Shown here piece by piece: positions 8,200 through 16,207 of a stretch of 64,000 nucleotides of DNA. The translations under genes were made by a program, and so were the position numbers. Under the pieces are notes generated by a model, which worked only from the letters and a program-made list of their open reading frames with translations, was not told the origin of the DNA and made no database searches. Every line of letters begins with the position of its first letter. Position 1 is the first letter of the stretch. Source of the stretch: a virus; IMG/VR virus record IMGVR_UViG_3300043395_001642, positions 1 to 64,000 of that record. The stretch is one strand, 5' to 3'.

Positions 8200-8227
8200 A
8201 AAAAACCCAGGGCATTGAATCCCTGGG
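8200..8227 (-). terminator. Rho-independent terminator, leftward
   Basis: On the minus strand CCCAGGG, a loop, CCCTGGG and then six Ts. It ends transcription from the small zinc-binding gene and insulates the 444-residue structural gene. Confidence 0.8.
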
Positions 8228-8251
8228 CTATACCCTTTTAACTAGACTTAT

Positions 8252-8512
8252 TTATTTTAGGACAATACCATCGAGGTTACGAGTGAGGTGCCCATAATCC
8301 CTGGGTTCTGTGACGGCAATGTTAGTGGTACCACAGACCTCACAGACGCCATGATGGTAGGTGGCACAGTGATTCTTGGGACCAATGTAGGCACCATCAT
8401 CTTGGTACCACCCACCGTGCTTAATGCCACAGGAATAGCAAACCCAGTCTGGCCCGTAAGATTTTTTATTTAGCTTCACAGTTTTTTTGACAGGTCCGGC
8501 CGTGAACGACAT
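8252..8512 (-). CDS. Small putative zinc-binding protein (86 aa)
   Basis: Starts MSFTAGPVKKTVKLNKK. Two CxxC pairs (VCYSCGIKHGG and CEVCGTTN) with histidines between them suggest a zinc ribbon. The frame extends upstream to 8590, but that part lies inside the neighbour and is N/T-rich, so the shorter start is preferred. The overlap with the gene upstream is then 47 bases. Confidence 0.5.
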   Translation of the reverse strand: MSFTAGPVKKTVKLNKKSYGPDWVCYSCGIKHGGWYQDDGAYIGPKNHCATYHHGVCEVCGTTNIAVTEPRDYGHLTRNLDGIVLK

Positions 8513-8858
8513 CGTGGAATTGTTTGATGTTGTCAAGTTGTTTTTGTTGGTTGGTGTAGTAGTTAGTAACTGCTTGTTTAAAACAGTCAAATAGTTCTGG
8601 GCCGGTCATTTCATCAATGAATTCACAGATGGTGTCCGAGAAGTACTCAATTGCTTTTTCTTTGTAAATGTTGTTGTTTTCCATGGAGGGTGAGAAATTA
8701 AATTTTGTCATGCTCGTTGGCGACTCAGCGCCAACGTAAAGTTTTTTATCTGAGTCTTGTGAAACCAAAGATGTGTCAAGGATGTTGACTTTGCGTTGAG
8801 CACGGTACCATTCCTGCCATTGCTGAATGGTTTCCATTGGTTTGTCTGTGATATCCAT
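8466..8858 (-). CDS. Hypothetical protein (130 aa)
   Basis: A soluble, acidic, mainly helical protein starting MDITDKPMETIQQWQ. The start at 8858 is chosen because the five codons upstream overlap a terminator hairpin. The C-terminus has two cysteines (GRTCQKNC). No family recognised. Confidence 0.55.
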   Translation of the reverse strand: MDITDKPMETIQQWQEWYRAQRKVNILDTSLVSQDSDKKLYVGAESPTSMTKFNFSPSMENNNIYKEKAIEYFSDTICEFIDEMTGPELFDCFKQAVTNYYTNQQKQLDNIKQFHDVVHGRTCQKNCEAK

Positions 8859-8864
8859 AAATAG

Positions 8865-8891
8865 AAAAGGCACATCCCAGTGTGATGTGCC
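8865..8891 (-). terminator. Rho-independent terminator, leftward
   Basis: GGCACATC / GATGTGCC, an 8-bp stem with a 7-nt loop, followed by TTTTCT on the minus strand, just before the start of the 8466-8858 gene. Confidence 0.75.
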
Positions 8892-8917
8892 ATGTAGTGT
8901 TTGGGATATTGTAAAGC

Positions 8918-9244
8918 TTAAGACATAGAAACAGTTGGTTCTGTATCTACAACAACTTGTTGAGCTTTACTTTCTTCGTACATACGTACTGCTTCTAGCA
9001 TTTCAAAGTACTGGTTACGTACCAAAGGTCCAGCTTCTTTGACGCAGAAGTCATGCCATAGGCACGTGTACAGACCATGCAAGGGATGGGCAGGATCCTG
9101 GCGACCAGCACAGTTGTACATGTGTTCCATGAAGTCAGCTTTCTTTTGTTCTTCAATGGCATTCCAATTGCGCAGTTGCTCTTTAAGCCATGGCGTATCA
9201 AAGGCACCAGCAGTGTTAAGTTTAGTTGCCAGGTCGTCAGTCAT
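8918..9244 (-). CDS. Hypothetical protein (108 aa)
   Basis: Starts MTDDLATKLNTAGAFDTPW. The upstream extension of this frame is hydrophobic nonsense inside the previous gene, and the ATG at 9244 overlaps the TGA of that gene by eight bases, so coupled translation decides the start. Helical, rich in aromatic residues (HDFCVKEAGPLVRNQYFEM). Function unknown. Confidence 0.6.
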   Translation of the reverse strand: MTDDLATKLNTAGAFDTPWLKEQLRNWNAIEEQKKADFMEHMYNCAGRQDPAHPLHGLYTCLWHDFCVKEAGPLVRNQYFEMLEAVRMYEESKAQQVVVDTEPTVSMS

Positions 9245-9434
9245 TGGAATCAATTGCTGTAATGGAAGTGTAGACAGAAGAAACATTAGATGCTGCTTCG
9301 TAGAGGAGATCATCAATCTCATCCTGAAGAGCAATAGCAATATCCTGTGGAGTTTTACCGCCAAAGGAATCGTATTCTACGTCAATGTCAACAGCAAAAG
9401 AGACAGTAAGTTTTGGCACTACAACCAGTTCCAT
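9237..9434 (-). CDS. Hypothetical protein (65 aa)
   Basis: Starts MELVVVPKLTVSFAVDIDV: a beta strand-rich N-terminus, then a helix with TPQDIAIALQDEIDDLLYEA. The pattern (a DVEYDSF strand and a DIA-ALQDEI helix) resembles small cyanophage proteins I have seen, but no function is known to me. Coupled to the 108-residue gene. Confidence 0.55.
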   Translation of the reverse strand: MELVVVPKLTVSFAVDIDVEYDSFGGKTPQDIAIALQDEIDDLLYEAASNVSSVYTSITAIDSND

Positions 9435-9462
9435 AGCAAGGATTTACTACGAGAACAGTGTA

Positions 9463-9882
9463 TCAGAAATAGTTGTAAAGACGCCCAGCTAAAGCGTTAT
9501 TTAACATTGTCGGACCAAATTCAATTGCTTTGTTCATTCGGTTTTGATAATCTACCGCTTGACTCAAATCAATATTTCTTTTTGCTTGTGTAGCATTAGA
9601 AAAAACATTTGAAAAAACATCTTCAGGAAACCCTGATAAATTAAATGGTTGCGTACGTAAATTCCTGAGATCAGGAATTAATGAAAACCTGACATAATAA
9701 TTGGGTTGTGATGGTATATCAGATCTAGAGTAATTAGGTTGCGCTGGTATATCAGATCCAGCATTAAGACTATTAAAAAATTTTTGCCTATGTTGTGGAG
9801 CCGCACTGTAGTCATAGGCATTTGTATTGCCTATAAGCCTATCAGTTGAAAAAGCATTTAAATATCTTTGCGCCAAGGACAT
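9463..9882 (-). CDS. Hypothetical protein with a short duplicated motif
   Basis: 139 residues, N/Q/Y-rich. Two adjacent copies of SDIP(A/S)QPNY around residues 44-62 show a recent in-frame duplication, visible in the DNA near 9700-9765. It lies one base from the gene upstream and in the same leftward run as the virion-like genes at 3.3-8.2 kb. No family recognised. Confidence 0.55.
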   Translation of the reverse strand: MSLAQRYLNAFSTDRLIGNTNAYDYSAAPQHRQKFFNSLNAGSDIPAQPNYSRSDIPSQPNYYVRFSLIPDLRNLRTQPFNLSGFPEDVFSNVFSNATQAKRNIDLSQAVDYQNRMNKAIEFGPTMLNNALAGRLYNYF

Positions 9883-9883
9883 T

Positions 9884-10147
9884 TTAATTTCCCAGTAAAC
9901 GCTCTAAAGAATGTGCTTGATGCTGCTGGTAGTAGCCCAGCCGTTCTTGAATTAAGTTGTAGTAGTTAATAGAAGCATCAACCATTTCCTCTGCGTCCAT
10001 GGAGGACGCAAGGTTTTCATTGGCAAGCATACCAGCAGTCAAGATAACAACACCTAGTTCTTGTTTAGAACCAAGCAATGCGGTAAGAGGTGTCCCGTCC
10101 TGCGTGAAACCAGCAATCAATTTATTTAAAATGCTGTCTCCACCCAT
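9884..10147 (-). CDS. Hypothetical protein (87 aa)
   Basis: Starts MGGDSILNKLIAGFTQDG. Helical throughout, with a moderately hydrophobic middle (LGVVILTAGMLANENL) too polar for a sure membrane span, and a C-terminal helix rich in Q and Y. Function unknown. Confidence 0.55.
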   Translation of the reverse strand: MGGDSILNKLIAGFTQDGTPLTALLGSKQELGVVILTAGMLANENLASSMDAEEMVDASINYYNLIQERLGYYQQHQAHSLERLLGN

Positions 10148-10183
10148 GGGACACCTCGTGTTGTTTCTTAATTGTATGACAGT

Positions 10184-10501
10184 TTATTTACCTATCTTGG
10201 CTAGGTAATACCAATAGGCGTTCATGGCATTTTGATGGAACCGTTTGCCAAGCAACAGTTTGAGTTTTTTTTGCTCTAGTTCATCAGCACGGGATTCATT
10301 GTATGGAAGGATTTCCCCATGATCTTTAAGCATGTCAAGTTCTAAGTCATTCATTTCAATTTGCAAATCAAAATCGCTGACTGCATGTTGATGACAATTC
10401 ATCCGGATACGTGCATCATCACTGGATGCAGGAGGTTCAATCTTTTGGTAGAAGCTCTCCTGGATACTCGGATGTTTGTAGTTCCACTCGTGGTTCGACA
10501 T
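10184..10501 (-). CDS. Hypothetical protein (105 aa)
   Basis: Starts MSNHEWNYKHPSIQESF. The frame is open to 10759, but that part lies wholly inside the Gp157-like gene and has shadow composition, so the ATG at 10501 is chosen, leaving a 65-base overlap. It has a histidine-rich stretch (MNCHQHAVSDFD) and a charged helix. Unknown; possibly a partner of the Gp157-like protein. Confidence 0.55.
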   Translation of the reverse strand: MSNHEWNYKHPSIQESFYQKIEPPASSDDARIRMNCHQHAVSDFDLQIEMNDLELDMLKDHGEILPYNESRADELEQKKLKLLLGKRFHQNAMNAYWYYLAKIGK

Positions 10502-11138
10502 AGATTCGTTTGGAGCGGACGCTGTATTCTTGAGTGACTTTGACTCCAGACGGTAGGTGTTGTCCTGTTTGGTAGGCATTACGTATGGCATCGAGGTTAG
10601 GGAGAACTTTAGTTTTGGTTGTAGGTTCTGTTGTGTCTGAGATAACAGCACCTGAGATTGACCGTAGCACAACTCGTTTTGTTGTGGTGGTTTCTTCTTC
10701 AACGCAATAACGTTCTCTTTCTTCAGGACTCCATACGTCCGGATCCGAGGAGATTTCAACAGTTAAGTCCCTTTTCTTAACGAGTGTGAACTGGTAGTTG
10801 CGTCCCGTGATCTTGTTGGTGTTGAAGGGGAGGGAACGCTTGAGCCAGTTTAACAATCCCTTAAGCGACCGCAGTTGGGATTCGTGGTGACGTTTGGCAT
10901 TCGTGATGAGTTCAGATTCTTTCTTGATGCGTTCCAGGGCGTCTTCGTGCGCCGCCATGGCGTAGTAGATACGATCAATCTTTTCAGAGCGAAGCTGGGA
11001 GCAAGTCTCCAGTTCCGCTTTAGCAAGCTCTTGGGACTCAGGAGTGAGAAGAGGGAGAGACTGCTCGAGAGCAGCATAATGCTTGTACAACTCGTAAACA
11101 TTTAGTTTATTCAGTTTTGTTTCTGTGATCTGGGCCAT
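10437..11138 (-). CDS. Siphovirus Gp157-like protein
   Basis: The N-terminal ~90 residues form a long coiled coil (LNVYELYKHYAALEQ...), followed by a helix, LKGLLNWLKRSLPFNTNKI and ITGRNYQFTLVKKRDLTVEI near 115-135. This layout matches the Gp157 family of phage proteins (Pfam Siphovirus Gp157), usually encoded among replication genes and sometimes linked to phage resistance in lactic bacteria. The C-terminal ~60 residues are an extra beta-rich extension. It heads the leftward run of small genes and has a CAACTCAACTGACCC leader without a ribosome site. Confidence 0.65.
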   Translation of the reverse strand: MAQITETKLNKLNVYELYKHYAALEQSLPLLTPESQELAKAELETCSQLRSEKIDRIYYAMAAHEDALERIKKESELITNAKRHHESQLRSLKGLLNWLKRSLPFNTNKITGRNYQFTLVKKRDLTVEISSDPDVWSPEERERYCVEEETTTTKRVVLRSISGAVISDTTEPTTKTKVLPNLDAIRNAYQTGQHLPSGVKVTQEYSVRSKRIYVEPRVELQTSEYPGELLPKD

Positions 11139-11141
11139 GGG

Positions 11142-11357
11142 TCAGTTGAGTTGGGTAATGATATTAAAATTGGTTATTTGTTTAAACTTTTTATTTTGTC
11201 TTGCTAAACGTCGTCGTGATTCCCGAGCAGACTCAAGAACTAGCTTCAAGCCTATTCCATTGTTAGCGTCAACCATGGCAGAATAATTTCCATGAATTAA
11301 CTCACGCAATTTGTACTCACTAGTGCCATTACGAAAATCAGGTTCGCTGTTAGTCAT
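11142..11357 (-). CDS. Small basic protein (71 aa)
   Basis: Starts MTNSEPDFRNGTSEYKL three bases after the stop of the tiny membrane gene. The second half is highly basic (ESRRRLARQNKKFKQ), suggesting nucleic-acid binding. No family recognised. Confidence 0.5.
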   Translation of the reverse strand: MTNSEPDFRNGTSEYKLRELIHGNYSAMVDANNGIGLKLVLESARESRRRLARQNKKFKQITNFNIITQLN

Positions 11358-11360
11358 TGT

Positions 11361-11480
11361 TTAAACGGTATGGAAATGGGATTGAACTTTGTTGATGCAG
11401 TAGGACAGCAGCATGCCTGCTGCTGCCCACAACAAATCTTTCAGCACTGGGACAATAGCACCAAGAATGGATTCAAACAT
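11361..11480 (-). CDS. Tiny membrane protein (39 aa)
   Basis: MFESILGAIVPVLKDLLWAA..., with one strong hydrophobic helix over residues 16-28 and a short polar tail. It is the first gene after the conserved hairpin/TTAAACTG element at 11511-11534, with its ATG 30 bases downstream, which supports it as real despite its size. Role unknown. Confidence 0.5.
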   Translation of the reverse strand: MFESILGAIVPVLKDLLWAAAGMLLSYCINKVQSHFHTV

Positions 11481-11510
11481 GAATGAGATGAGTTGATGAA
11501 ATGTGTTAGT

Positions 11511-11534
11511 CAGTTTAACGTCATGACTAGGACG
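11511..11534 (-). promoter_or_regulatory. Conserved hairpin/TTAAACTG element, copy 1
   Basis: On the minus strand a 6-bp stem AACGTC / GACGTT around an 8-nt loop, then TTAAACTG. This is one of seven copies, each 22-32 nt before a leftward start codon. Either a phage-type promoter (TAAACT as a -10 box) or an RNA element at the 5' end of the transcript. Confidence 0.7.
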
Positions 11535-11539
11535 TTTTA

Positions 11540-11866
11540 TTAATCATCGAGCTGCTCCAGTGCGCGGCGGATGATGTGGTAGCGCTCGTTGTGTTGCCCT
11601 TGATCAATGTGAAGCAACGCATGTAGCGCCTGCTCCTTCAAGCTCGGCGGCTTGGGGCGGCGGTTAGAGCGCAGACGGTCTGCACCGGTTTTCCATATCT
11701 CAACAGCGCAAAGCCACTCACAGCACGCCTCCAGCTCCTGGTCGGCGCCCCAGCGGGCGGCTTGGGTGGCGATGTAACGCTGATCTGCCATTGGTGCAGT
11801 GGCAGCTTCTTCGTTCCACTTGCGGATCAGCTCCGGCGGTGGGGTGATTGGGTGTTGGTCAGTCAT
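11540..11866 (-). CDS. Cyanophage/cyanobacterial small protein, QHPI-PPEL family
   Basis: Starts MTDQHPITPPPELIRKW; the ATG overlaps the TGA of the gene upstream by four bases. Typical parts are a WGADQELEACCEWL helix and RRPKPPSLKEQAL. I recognise this kind of protein from Synechococcus and cyanophage genomes, function unknown. A second member is at 26551-26901. This gene is clearly more GC-rich than its neighbours, suggesting recent arrival from a GC-rich cyanobacterium or phage. Confidence 0.65.
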   Translation of the reverse strand: MTDQHPITPPPELIRKWNEEAATAPMADQRYIATQAARWGADQELEACCEWLCAVEIWKTGADRLRSNRRPKPPSLKEQALHALLHIDQGQHNERYHIIRRALEQLDD

Positions 11867-12189
11867 TTTTTGAGTTGCCATTTGCTGAGATAATCCATAA
11901 GAGTGTCAACTTTATTGCTGACAGCTTTAATTTCATCCATCATTTCTTTGCGAGATACATAGATCTCTGGCAAGTAAGGATCATTTTTACCATCAGGGTC
12001 TGAGATCTTTTGTGCTTCAGCTTCTGCTGCATACACACATTCTTGGAACATCTCCCAGGCAAGTTTCTCGTCCATGACTTGACGAGTACCTGGATCAAAA
12101 GCAACTAATAGTTTGCCAAGGAACTTAGCTTTTTCTCGGAAGATCTCAATGAATTGATCTTCAGGTAAGCCGCAGGGGTTCAATTTCAT
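11863..12189 (-). CDS. Hypothetical protein (108 aa)
   Basis: Starts MKLNPCGLPEDQFIEIF. The earlier part of the frame is hydrophobic shadow of the neighbour. Helical and charged, with a C-terminal coiled coil (MMDEIKAVSNKVDTLMDYL). It couples by ATGA to the QHPI family gene. No family recognised. Confidence 0.55.
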   Translation of the reverse strand: MKLNPCGLPEDQFIEIFREKAKFLGKLLVAFDPGTRQVMDEKLAWEMFQECVYAAEAEAQKISDPDGKNDPYLPEIYVSRKEMMDEIKAVSNKVDTLMDYLSKWQLKK

Positions 12190-12376
12190 CTTCAGGAAGA
12201 GCGTCAGATACAGCAATAGTAAGGGCATCAAGGATGAATTGTTTTTGTTTGTCTTCACCCCATGATGTCCATTCAGCAAGTTCTAAGTCATTTTCATCCC
12301 ATTCGATGGTGATGTCACCACCACCATCTGGGTTTTCTTTGTATTCAATGTGTAGTTTGTCGATGAAGGAGGGCAT
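12161..12376 (-). CDS. Hypothetical acidic protein (71 aa)
   Basis: Starts MPSFIDKLHIEYKENPD. Acidic, with ITIEWDENDLELAEWTSW in the middle. It overlaps both neighbours (29 and 32 bases) in other frames. Function unknown. Confidence 0.55.
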   Translation of the reverse strand: MPSFIDKLHIEYKENPDGGGDITIEWDENDLELAEWTSWGEDKQKQFILDALTIAVSDALPEDEIEPLRLT

Positions 12377-12506
12377 GGTTTGTAAGAACAGATTCAGCGT
12401 ATTCTTCTATGTGCATTTTATATTCTGCACCTGCCTTAATGAGAAGCCAATAAGTTTCTTCATCAATCTCTAAATCAAGTTTGTATTTGCCATTGGAAAG
12501 GATCAT
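12345..12506 (-). CDS. Small hypothetical protein (53 aa)
   Basis: MILSNGKYKLDLEIDEETY..., a short protein whose ATG overlaps the stop of the SWIM-type gene by four bases (ATGA), strong support for a coupled gene. Beta strands then a helix; no family recognised. Confidence 0.5.
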   Translation of the reverse strand: MILSNGKYKLDLEIDEETYWLLIKAGAEYKMHIEEYAESVLTNHALLHRQTTH

Positions 12507-13456
12507 GATTTCTTAACAGCCTCCTTGAGTTGAGGTAGTGCAGTACCAGGGAATGGAACGTAGCCTGCCTCCATCATATTGAAGAACAGATCCCACGCAT
12601 GGTGCTGTGTCAATACGTCATTGGGTTTGTAGGTACGCCAGTGGCTGAGCGGTGCTTGTGCACCTGACTTGGTATGTAGCAATACAAAACGTCCGTCACT
12701 GTTGGCGTCAACGGGAGGGGCATACCACCAAGCGACGCACTTATCAGACACACCACTAGGTGCTGCATTGCGTAGTTCCGTGCGTTTGCAGAGCAACTCA
12801 CGATACTTCTGGAACCAGGTCAGGTGTATACACCACGGTTCAAATCCCTGGATCTCTTCTTGGAAAGCAGATAAGTTGTTGAGCTGACGTTGAAACGACC
12901 CACACGAGCATGTAGGTTTGCCAAACAGCGGCTCTTGTTCGGTATCAGAGTCCAGTTCAGAGTCCAGATCAAGCGGTTGATTCGGAAGCCGAAGTCCGTC
13001 GGGCGCCACCAAATGGCCCAGGTCCGTCTGGTCAGACTGAAGCAGGGTGATGAGTTTGTTTGGGTCTGAGAGATGGATGAATCGATCTGCCCAGTGGGCT
13101 TGGAGCTTGGCGTTTGGTGTGAGGTGTCCGAGAGCATGGGTGTAGGTCCATCCTTTGAAGAGTACGTAAGCGTTATTACGCCAGACACTGGGACCACGGT
13201 AGTTAGGTCCGAGGTAGGAGAAGAAATTCTTGAGGCGATGGGTGTAGGTACTGTAAGCAGATTTAATCAGTGTCCTGTCGTAAGTTTGCTCAGTACCATC
13301 GCGACGCACCACAATGCAATTGTTATCTCGCACACCAATGCCAGCAATCTCGGTGTCATCAAAGTCGGGATACGCACGACGGATGTTAGTACGGGTATAG
13401 ATGCATGCCTGGGCAGCATTGAGTTCCAGGACTGTGGCAAAGTGTTTGGTTGTCAT
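12503..13456 (-). CDS. SWIM-type zinc-finger protein
   Basis: 317 residues. C183-S-C185 followed by C209-I-H211 gives the CxCx(n)CxH signature of SWIM zinc fingers, which bind DNA or partner proteins and occur in recombination mediators. The first ~130 residues are rich in aromatic residues and arginine (KNFFSYLGPNYRGPSVW). No other domain is recognised. The leader has CTTAACTCAACTC directly before the ATG and no Shine-Dalgarno sequence. The DNA-metabolism neighbourhood agrees with a nucleic-acid role. Confidence 0.55.
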   Translation of the reverse strand: MTTKHFATVLELNAAQACIYTRTNIRRAYPDFDDTEIAGIGVRDNNCIVVRRDGTEQTYDRTLIKSAYSTYTHRLKNFFSYLGPNYRGPSVWRNNAYVLFKGWTYTHALGHLTPNAKLQAHWADRFIHLSDPNKLITLLQSDQTDLGHLVAPDGLRLPNQPLDLDSELDSDTEQEPLFGKPTCSCGSFQRQLNNLSAFQEEIQGFEPWCIHLTWFQKYRELLCKRTELRNAAPSGVSDKCVAWWYAPPVDANSDGRFVLLHTKSGAQAPLSHWRTYKPNDVLTQHHAWDLFFNMMEAGYVPFPGTALPQLKEAVKKS

Positions 13457-13479
13457 GAGTTGAGTTAAGTGAGTTGGAT

Positions 13480-13677
13480 TCAGATGAAGAGATCATCTTC
13501 TTTGATACCAGCGGCTTGCCGGTCTTTAGACGCCTGGTAGGCCGTCTTCCCCATCCTATAGGCACCGTAAAGGACGGCAGCCCATGCGACAGGATTTGCA
13601 ATAGTAGCAGCTACTGCACCAGCTAGCAAGGCCGTGGCACCTGCTGCTTTGACTGCCGCTTTTTCTTCACGTTTCAT
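13480..13677 (-). CDS. Small alanine-rich membrane protein (65 aa)
   Basis: Basic start (MKREEKAAVKAAG), then a hydrophobic alanine-rich stretch over about residues 14-40 (ALLAGAVAATIANPVAWAAV), then a charged tail. Probably one or two membrane helices. It is the first leftward gene left of a divergent gap shared with the plus-strand gene at 13756. Confidence 0.55.
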   Translation of the reverse strand: MKREEKAAVKAAGATALLAGAVAATIANPVAWAAVLYGAYRMGKTAYQASKDRQAAGIKEDDLFI

Positions 13678-13755
13678 GGAAATGTTAATGCAATTGGAAG
13701 ATTTGAATACAGTTTAATTGTATGGTTAGAATAAACGGTAACAATTTAATACACA

Positions 13756-14025
13756 ATGGAAGAGATTAAGTACGTACCGTTGACTCAATTCCAGATCGAA
13801 CCAACGATTGATGATAAGTTTTGGTTAGAAAAAATCAAACGCTCCATACAAGATTGTGGATCAGTAAGTGAGTTAAAGGAAATGGCGACCTTGCTTGCGC
13901 AGATCGCCACGAATCGCCAGGGGGTAATTAGGGGATTGGTTCAAGATATGTTCATCTTCAATAACGTTGCCATTAATGAAGATGATATTGTTAATCCCCC
14001 AATTAAAACTCAATCAGAGACTTGA
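13756..14025 (+). CDS. Hypothetical protein (89 aa) on the opposite strand
   Basis: Starts MEEIKYVPLTQFQIEPTID. The central LKEMATLLAQIATNRQGVIRGL helix looks like a conserved cyanophage/cyanobacterial small protein (from memory). It is a lone plus-strand gene in a 25-kb leftward stretch; its 3' end overlaps the convergent gene by 12 bases. Independent orientation hints at separate control, as for a regulator or early gene. No DNA-binding motif is obvious. Confidence 0.55.
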   Translation: MEEIKYVPLTQFQIEPTIDDKFWLEKIKRSIQDCGSVSELKEMATLLAQIATNRQGVIRGLVQDMFIFNNVAINEDDIVNPPIKTQSET

Positions 14026-15114
14026 GTCTTCACCTGTTACTTCATCTCGGGAGGGCAAGGATTTGACATCAATGGCTTCAGTGGTACGTGATTCGGGAAG
14101 AATTTGTACACCAGCTTTAATGCCGTAAGCGCCCCCAAGCTTTTCAGCGTCTTGGCGCGAATGTGCGTTGATGTAGTCATCAAACATCTCCTGCATTTTC
14201 CAGGTGGATTCCCGATCTTCATCAGGGATTGAGAGACGGTTCAATGATTCGATTGCATCTTCCTGGCTGCTGTAGTCAGGGATATCAAACGATTCAATAG
14301 CACAGATCTCTACGTTGTTTGCACCACGCATCTCGTTGGCAAGGACGGGAGCAAACACAGTGGTGGCATAGAACTTCTCGTTGAATGCCAGTGGCACCTC
14401 AGAATCAAGCGCTTTGCTCAAACACTTAGACATTTCTTTTTCATACAGCCGCACTTTATCTGAAACATCAGTGCCATTCAATCCCTTAAGTGTCAGTACC
14501 ATTGGGATCTTGTGCGCACGCTTATTGTCCTTGGTAACAATAAATACCAAGTACTTGGTACGCACACTGTACTTACGCTTGTACATCTCACCTTTACTGG
14601 AAGCAAGATCAGCTGCAATCTTGTCAGCTTCAAATAATTCTTTGACCTCTGGATTCTCAAAGGTACCAATTGTCATGCGCATCCCAGTTGTCTCTTCCAC
14701 CATTAGTGGTGAGCGCAACAGAATTTGAATGCGCGGCTCAACAAAGTTCAAGCCTTCTTCGACGGATGTATTGGGTGCCATGCCAAAGGTTTGCTTGTAA
14801 CCCCAGATAACTGAGCCTTTGGCAAACTCATCTTCAGTTGCAGTCCAACCACAAGTATCAAGGTCAGACTTACGAATAAACCAACCTCGTGTCTTGGATT
14901 TATTTAGAGGTTGAATAGTAACAAGATTCTGGTAACCAGAAACAAATTCTTTGGACTGGAACATTTGAAAAGATTCCAGGCCACGGGTAGCAAGAGCAGA
15001 GGATTTTTTCGTGGTCATTTTGTTGAGAGTTTTCAGGGAAGGAGGAGTGACAGTTTCAGCTTGGATGTTATCCATCCATTCATCAGTCAGGGGATCAATC
15101 GGTGTTTGTGTCAT
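14014..15114 (-). CDS. Conserved replication-module protein of unknown function
   Basis: 366 residues from the ATG at 15114 (MTQTPIDPLTDEWMDN). The frame is open to 15153, but that earlier ATG lies inside the conserved regulatory element and is rejected. LESFQMFQSKEFVSGYQNLV, RGWFIRKSDLDTCGW and KYSVRTKYLVFIVTKD suggest a compact mixed fold; it may belong to the cyanobacterial DUF5895 group, a guess. It lies downstream of the SSB gene in its own transcription unit. A DNA-annealing or accessory role would fit, but nothing proves it. Confidence 0.55.
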   Translation of the reverse strand: MTQTPIDPLTDEWMDNIQAETVTPPSLKTLNKMTTKKSSALATRGLESFQMFQSKEFVSGYQNLVTIQPLNKSKTRGWFIRKSDLDTCGWTATEDEFAKGSVIWGYKQTFGMAPNTSVEEGLNFVEPRIQILLRSPLMVEETTGMRMTIGTFENPEVKELFEADKIAADLASSKGEMYKRKYSVRTKYLVFIVTKDNKRAHKIPMVLTLKGLNGTDVSDKVRLYEKEMSKCLSKALDSEVPLAFNEKFYATTVFAPVLANEMRGANNVEICAIESFDIPDYSSQEDAIESLNRLSIPDEDRESTWKMQEMFDDYINAHSRQDAEKLGGAYGIKAGVQILPESRTTEAIDVKSLPSRDEVTGEDSSL

Positions 15115-15140
15115 GGTGTGTTCAGGGTGAACAGTGGATG

Positions 15141-15162
15141 AGTTTAGCGTCATCCCAGGACG
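15141..15162 (-). promoter_or_regulatory. Conserved hairpin/TTAAACTG element, copy 2
   Basis: CGTC / GACG stem followed by CTAAACTC on the minus strand, 26 nt before the ATG at 15114. The most divergent of the well-matched copies (GACGCTAAACTC). Confidence 0.6.
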
Positions 15163-15167
15163 TGACC

Positions 15168-15401
15168 TCAGTTTACCTCGAAGGGAAGATCAGCTTTGAG
15201 TCCTTCATAAGACTTGAGGTAATCATCATGTTCTTCCACGATTTCACGCATGGCATCTTGAACAGTTTCCCGTCCATAACCAATGCCAACCATAAACTGA
15301 ACAAAGTGGTGCATTACCTCATGTGATGTAACACCTTGGGACTCAAACGAGATTGTAAAGTCATCCTCTTTGCAGAGAAAAGTGAGGGTGCGTTCTTGCA
15401 T
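15168..15401 (-). CDS. Hypothetical protein (77 aa)
   Basis: Starts MQERTLTFLCKEDDFTISF; the ATG shares one base with the TGA of the SSB gene (TGATG), so it is translated with SSB. It has an N-terminal beta hairpin, a middle helix with HEVMHHFVQFM and an acidic tail ending KADLPFEVN. Possibly an SSB partner, by position only. Confidence 0.55.
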   Translation of the reverse strand: MQERTLTFLCKEDDFTISFESQGVTSHEVMHHFVQFMVGIGYGRETVQDAMREIVEEHDDYLKSYEGLKADLPFEVN

Positions 15402-16207
15402 CAGAAAGGTTGATCGTCTAGTTCAGGAGCAGGACCATAATGACCAGGTAGGTCAGGAAGGCCACCACCAGAAGCCACGTTCCAAGGATCAACAGGAGCG
15501 TTGTTGGTGTTGTTCCAAAGGGGTTGGACTTCCGTGGCATCACGCACAGTTGTTTGTGGTTGCACCGTTTTAGGCTCTGCTGCTCCCCTTGGAGCAAGGG
15601 TCATGCTGACTAATTGAATTTTGGTTTGCGACTTGCGTTCTTTAGTGGATTGATCAGTCCAGCTATCGGTAACAAGACGACCACGCAAAGTAAGACCAGT
15701 GCCTTTACGTGTAAAATTCAACAAAAGTTCTGCGTTATTCAGCTTATCACTAGCTGAATTAATTGCATAAAAGTTAAATAAATCTGCCTGATTTTTACCC
15801 GTGCTAACAGATAATGTTTGTTGGCAAATCATCAGCCCACCTTCGGTGGTCTTAAATGCCCTGGCATCACCATCTAAATCTTTGACACATCGTCCAACAA
15901 GGATGACGTCATTGAAAATTGGGAACTGATCATTAACCGCTGCAATAGTTCCTCCATGGAGCGAGTGCGTTCTGGTGTCGAGATCATGACGTAGCTTGGC
16001 GCCGTGAATGTACACATGGGCTCCCTTGGGCGCTCGTGCAAATCGCTCTGCGTTTTTGCCGTAGACATTGAGTTCAATGTGAGTTGCTGCTTTGTTACCA
16101 ACTGCTGGAATCCCTACCATGCAACGGATGGCGGTTGATGTAGCAGATGTATACACCTCCCTTGGTTCTTCCAAGGTTTGTGCATAAGCAGAAACAAAGT
16201 TGTTCAT
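15401..16207 (-). CDS. ssb: Single-stranded DNA-binding protein with two OB folds
   Basis: SSB coats single-stranded DNA during replication. The second domain (about 98-205) reads like a bacterial SSB: NDVILVGRCVKDLDGD, a strand with LMICQQTLSVS, then LLLNFTRKGTGLTLRGRLVTDSW. The first domain (about 1-97) has a similar strand pattern (CMVGIPAVGN, IELNVYGKNAERFARAPKGAHVYIHG), so two OB folds are fused. The tail is Gly/Pro-rich and ends LDDQPF, the acidic-aromatic tip that recruits replication proteins in bacterial SSBs. It follows regulatory copy 3 and is coupled to the 77-residue gene. Confidence 0.85.
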   Translation of the reverse strand: MNNFVSAYAQTLEEPREVYTSATSTAIRCMVGIPAVGNKAATHIELNVYGKNAERFARAPKGAHVYIHGAKLRHDLDTRTHSLHGGTIAAVNDQFPIFNDVILVGRCVKDLDGDARAFKTTEGGLMICQQTLSVSTGKNQADLFNFYAINSASDKLNNAELLLNFTRKGTGLTLRGRLVTDSWTDQSTKERKSQTKIQLVSMTLAPRGAAEPKTVQPQTTVRDATEVQPLWNNTNNAPVDPWNVASGGGLPDLPGHYGPAPELDDQPF

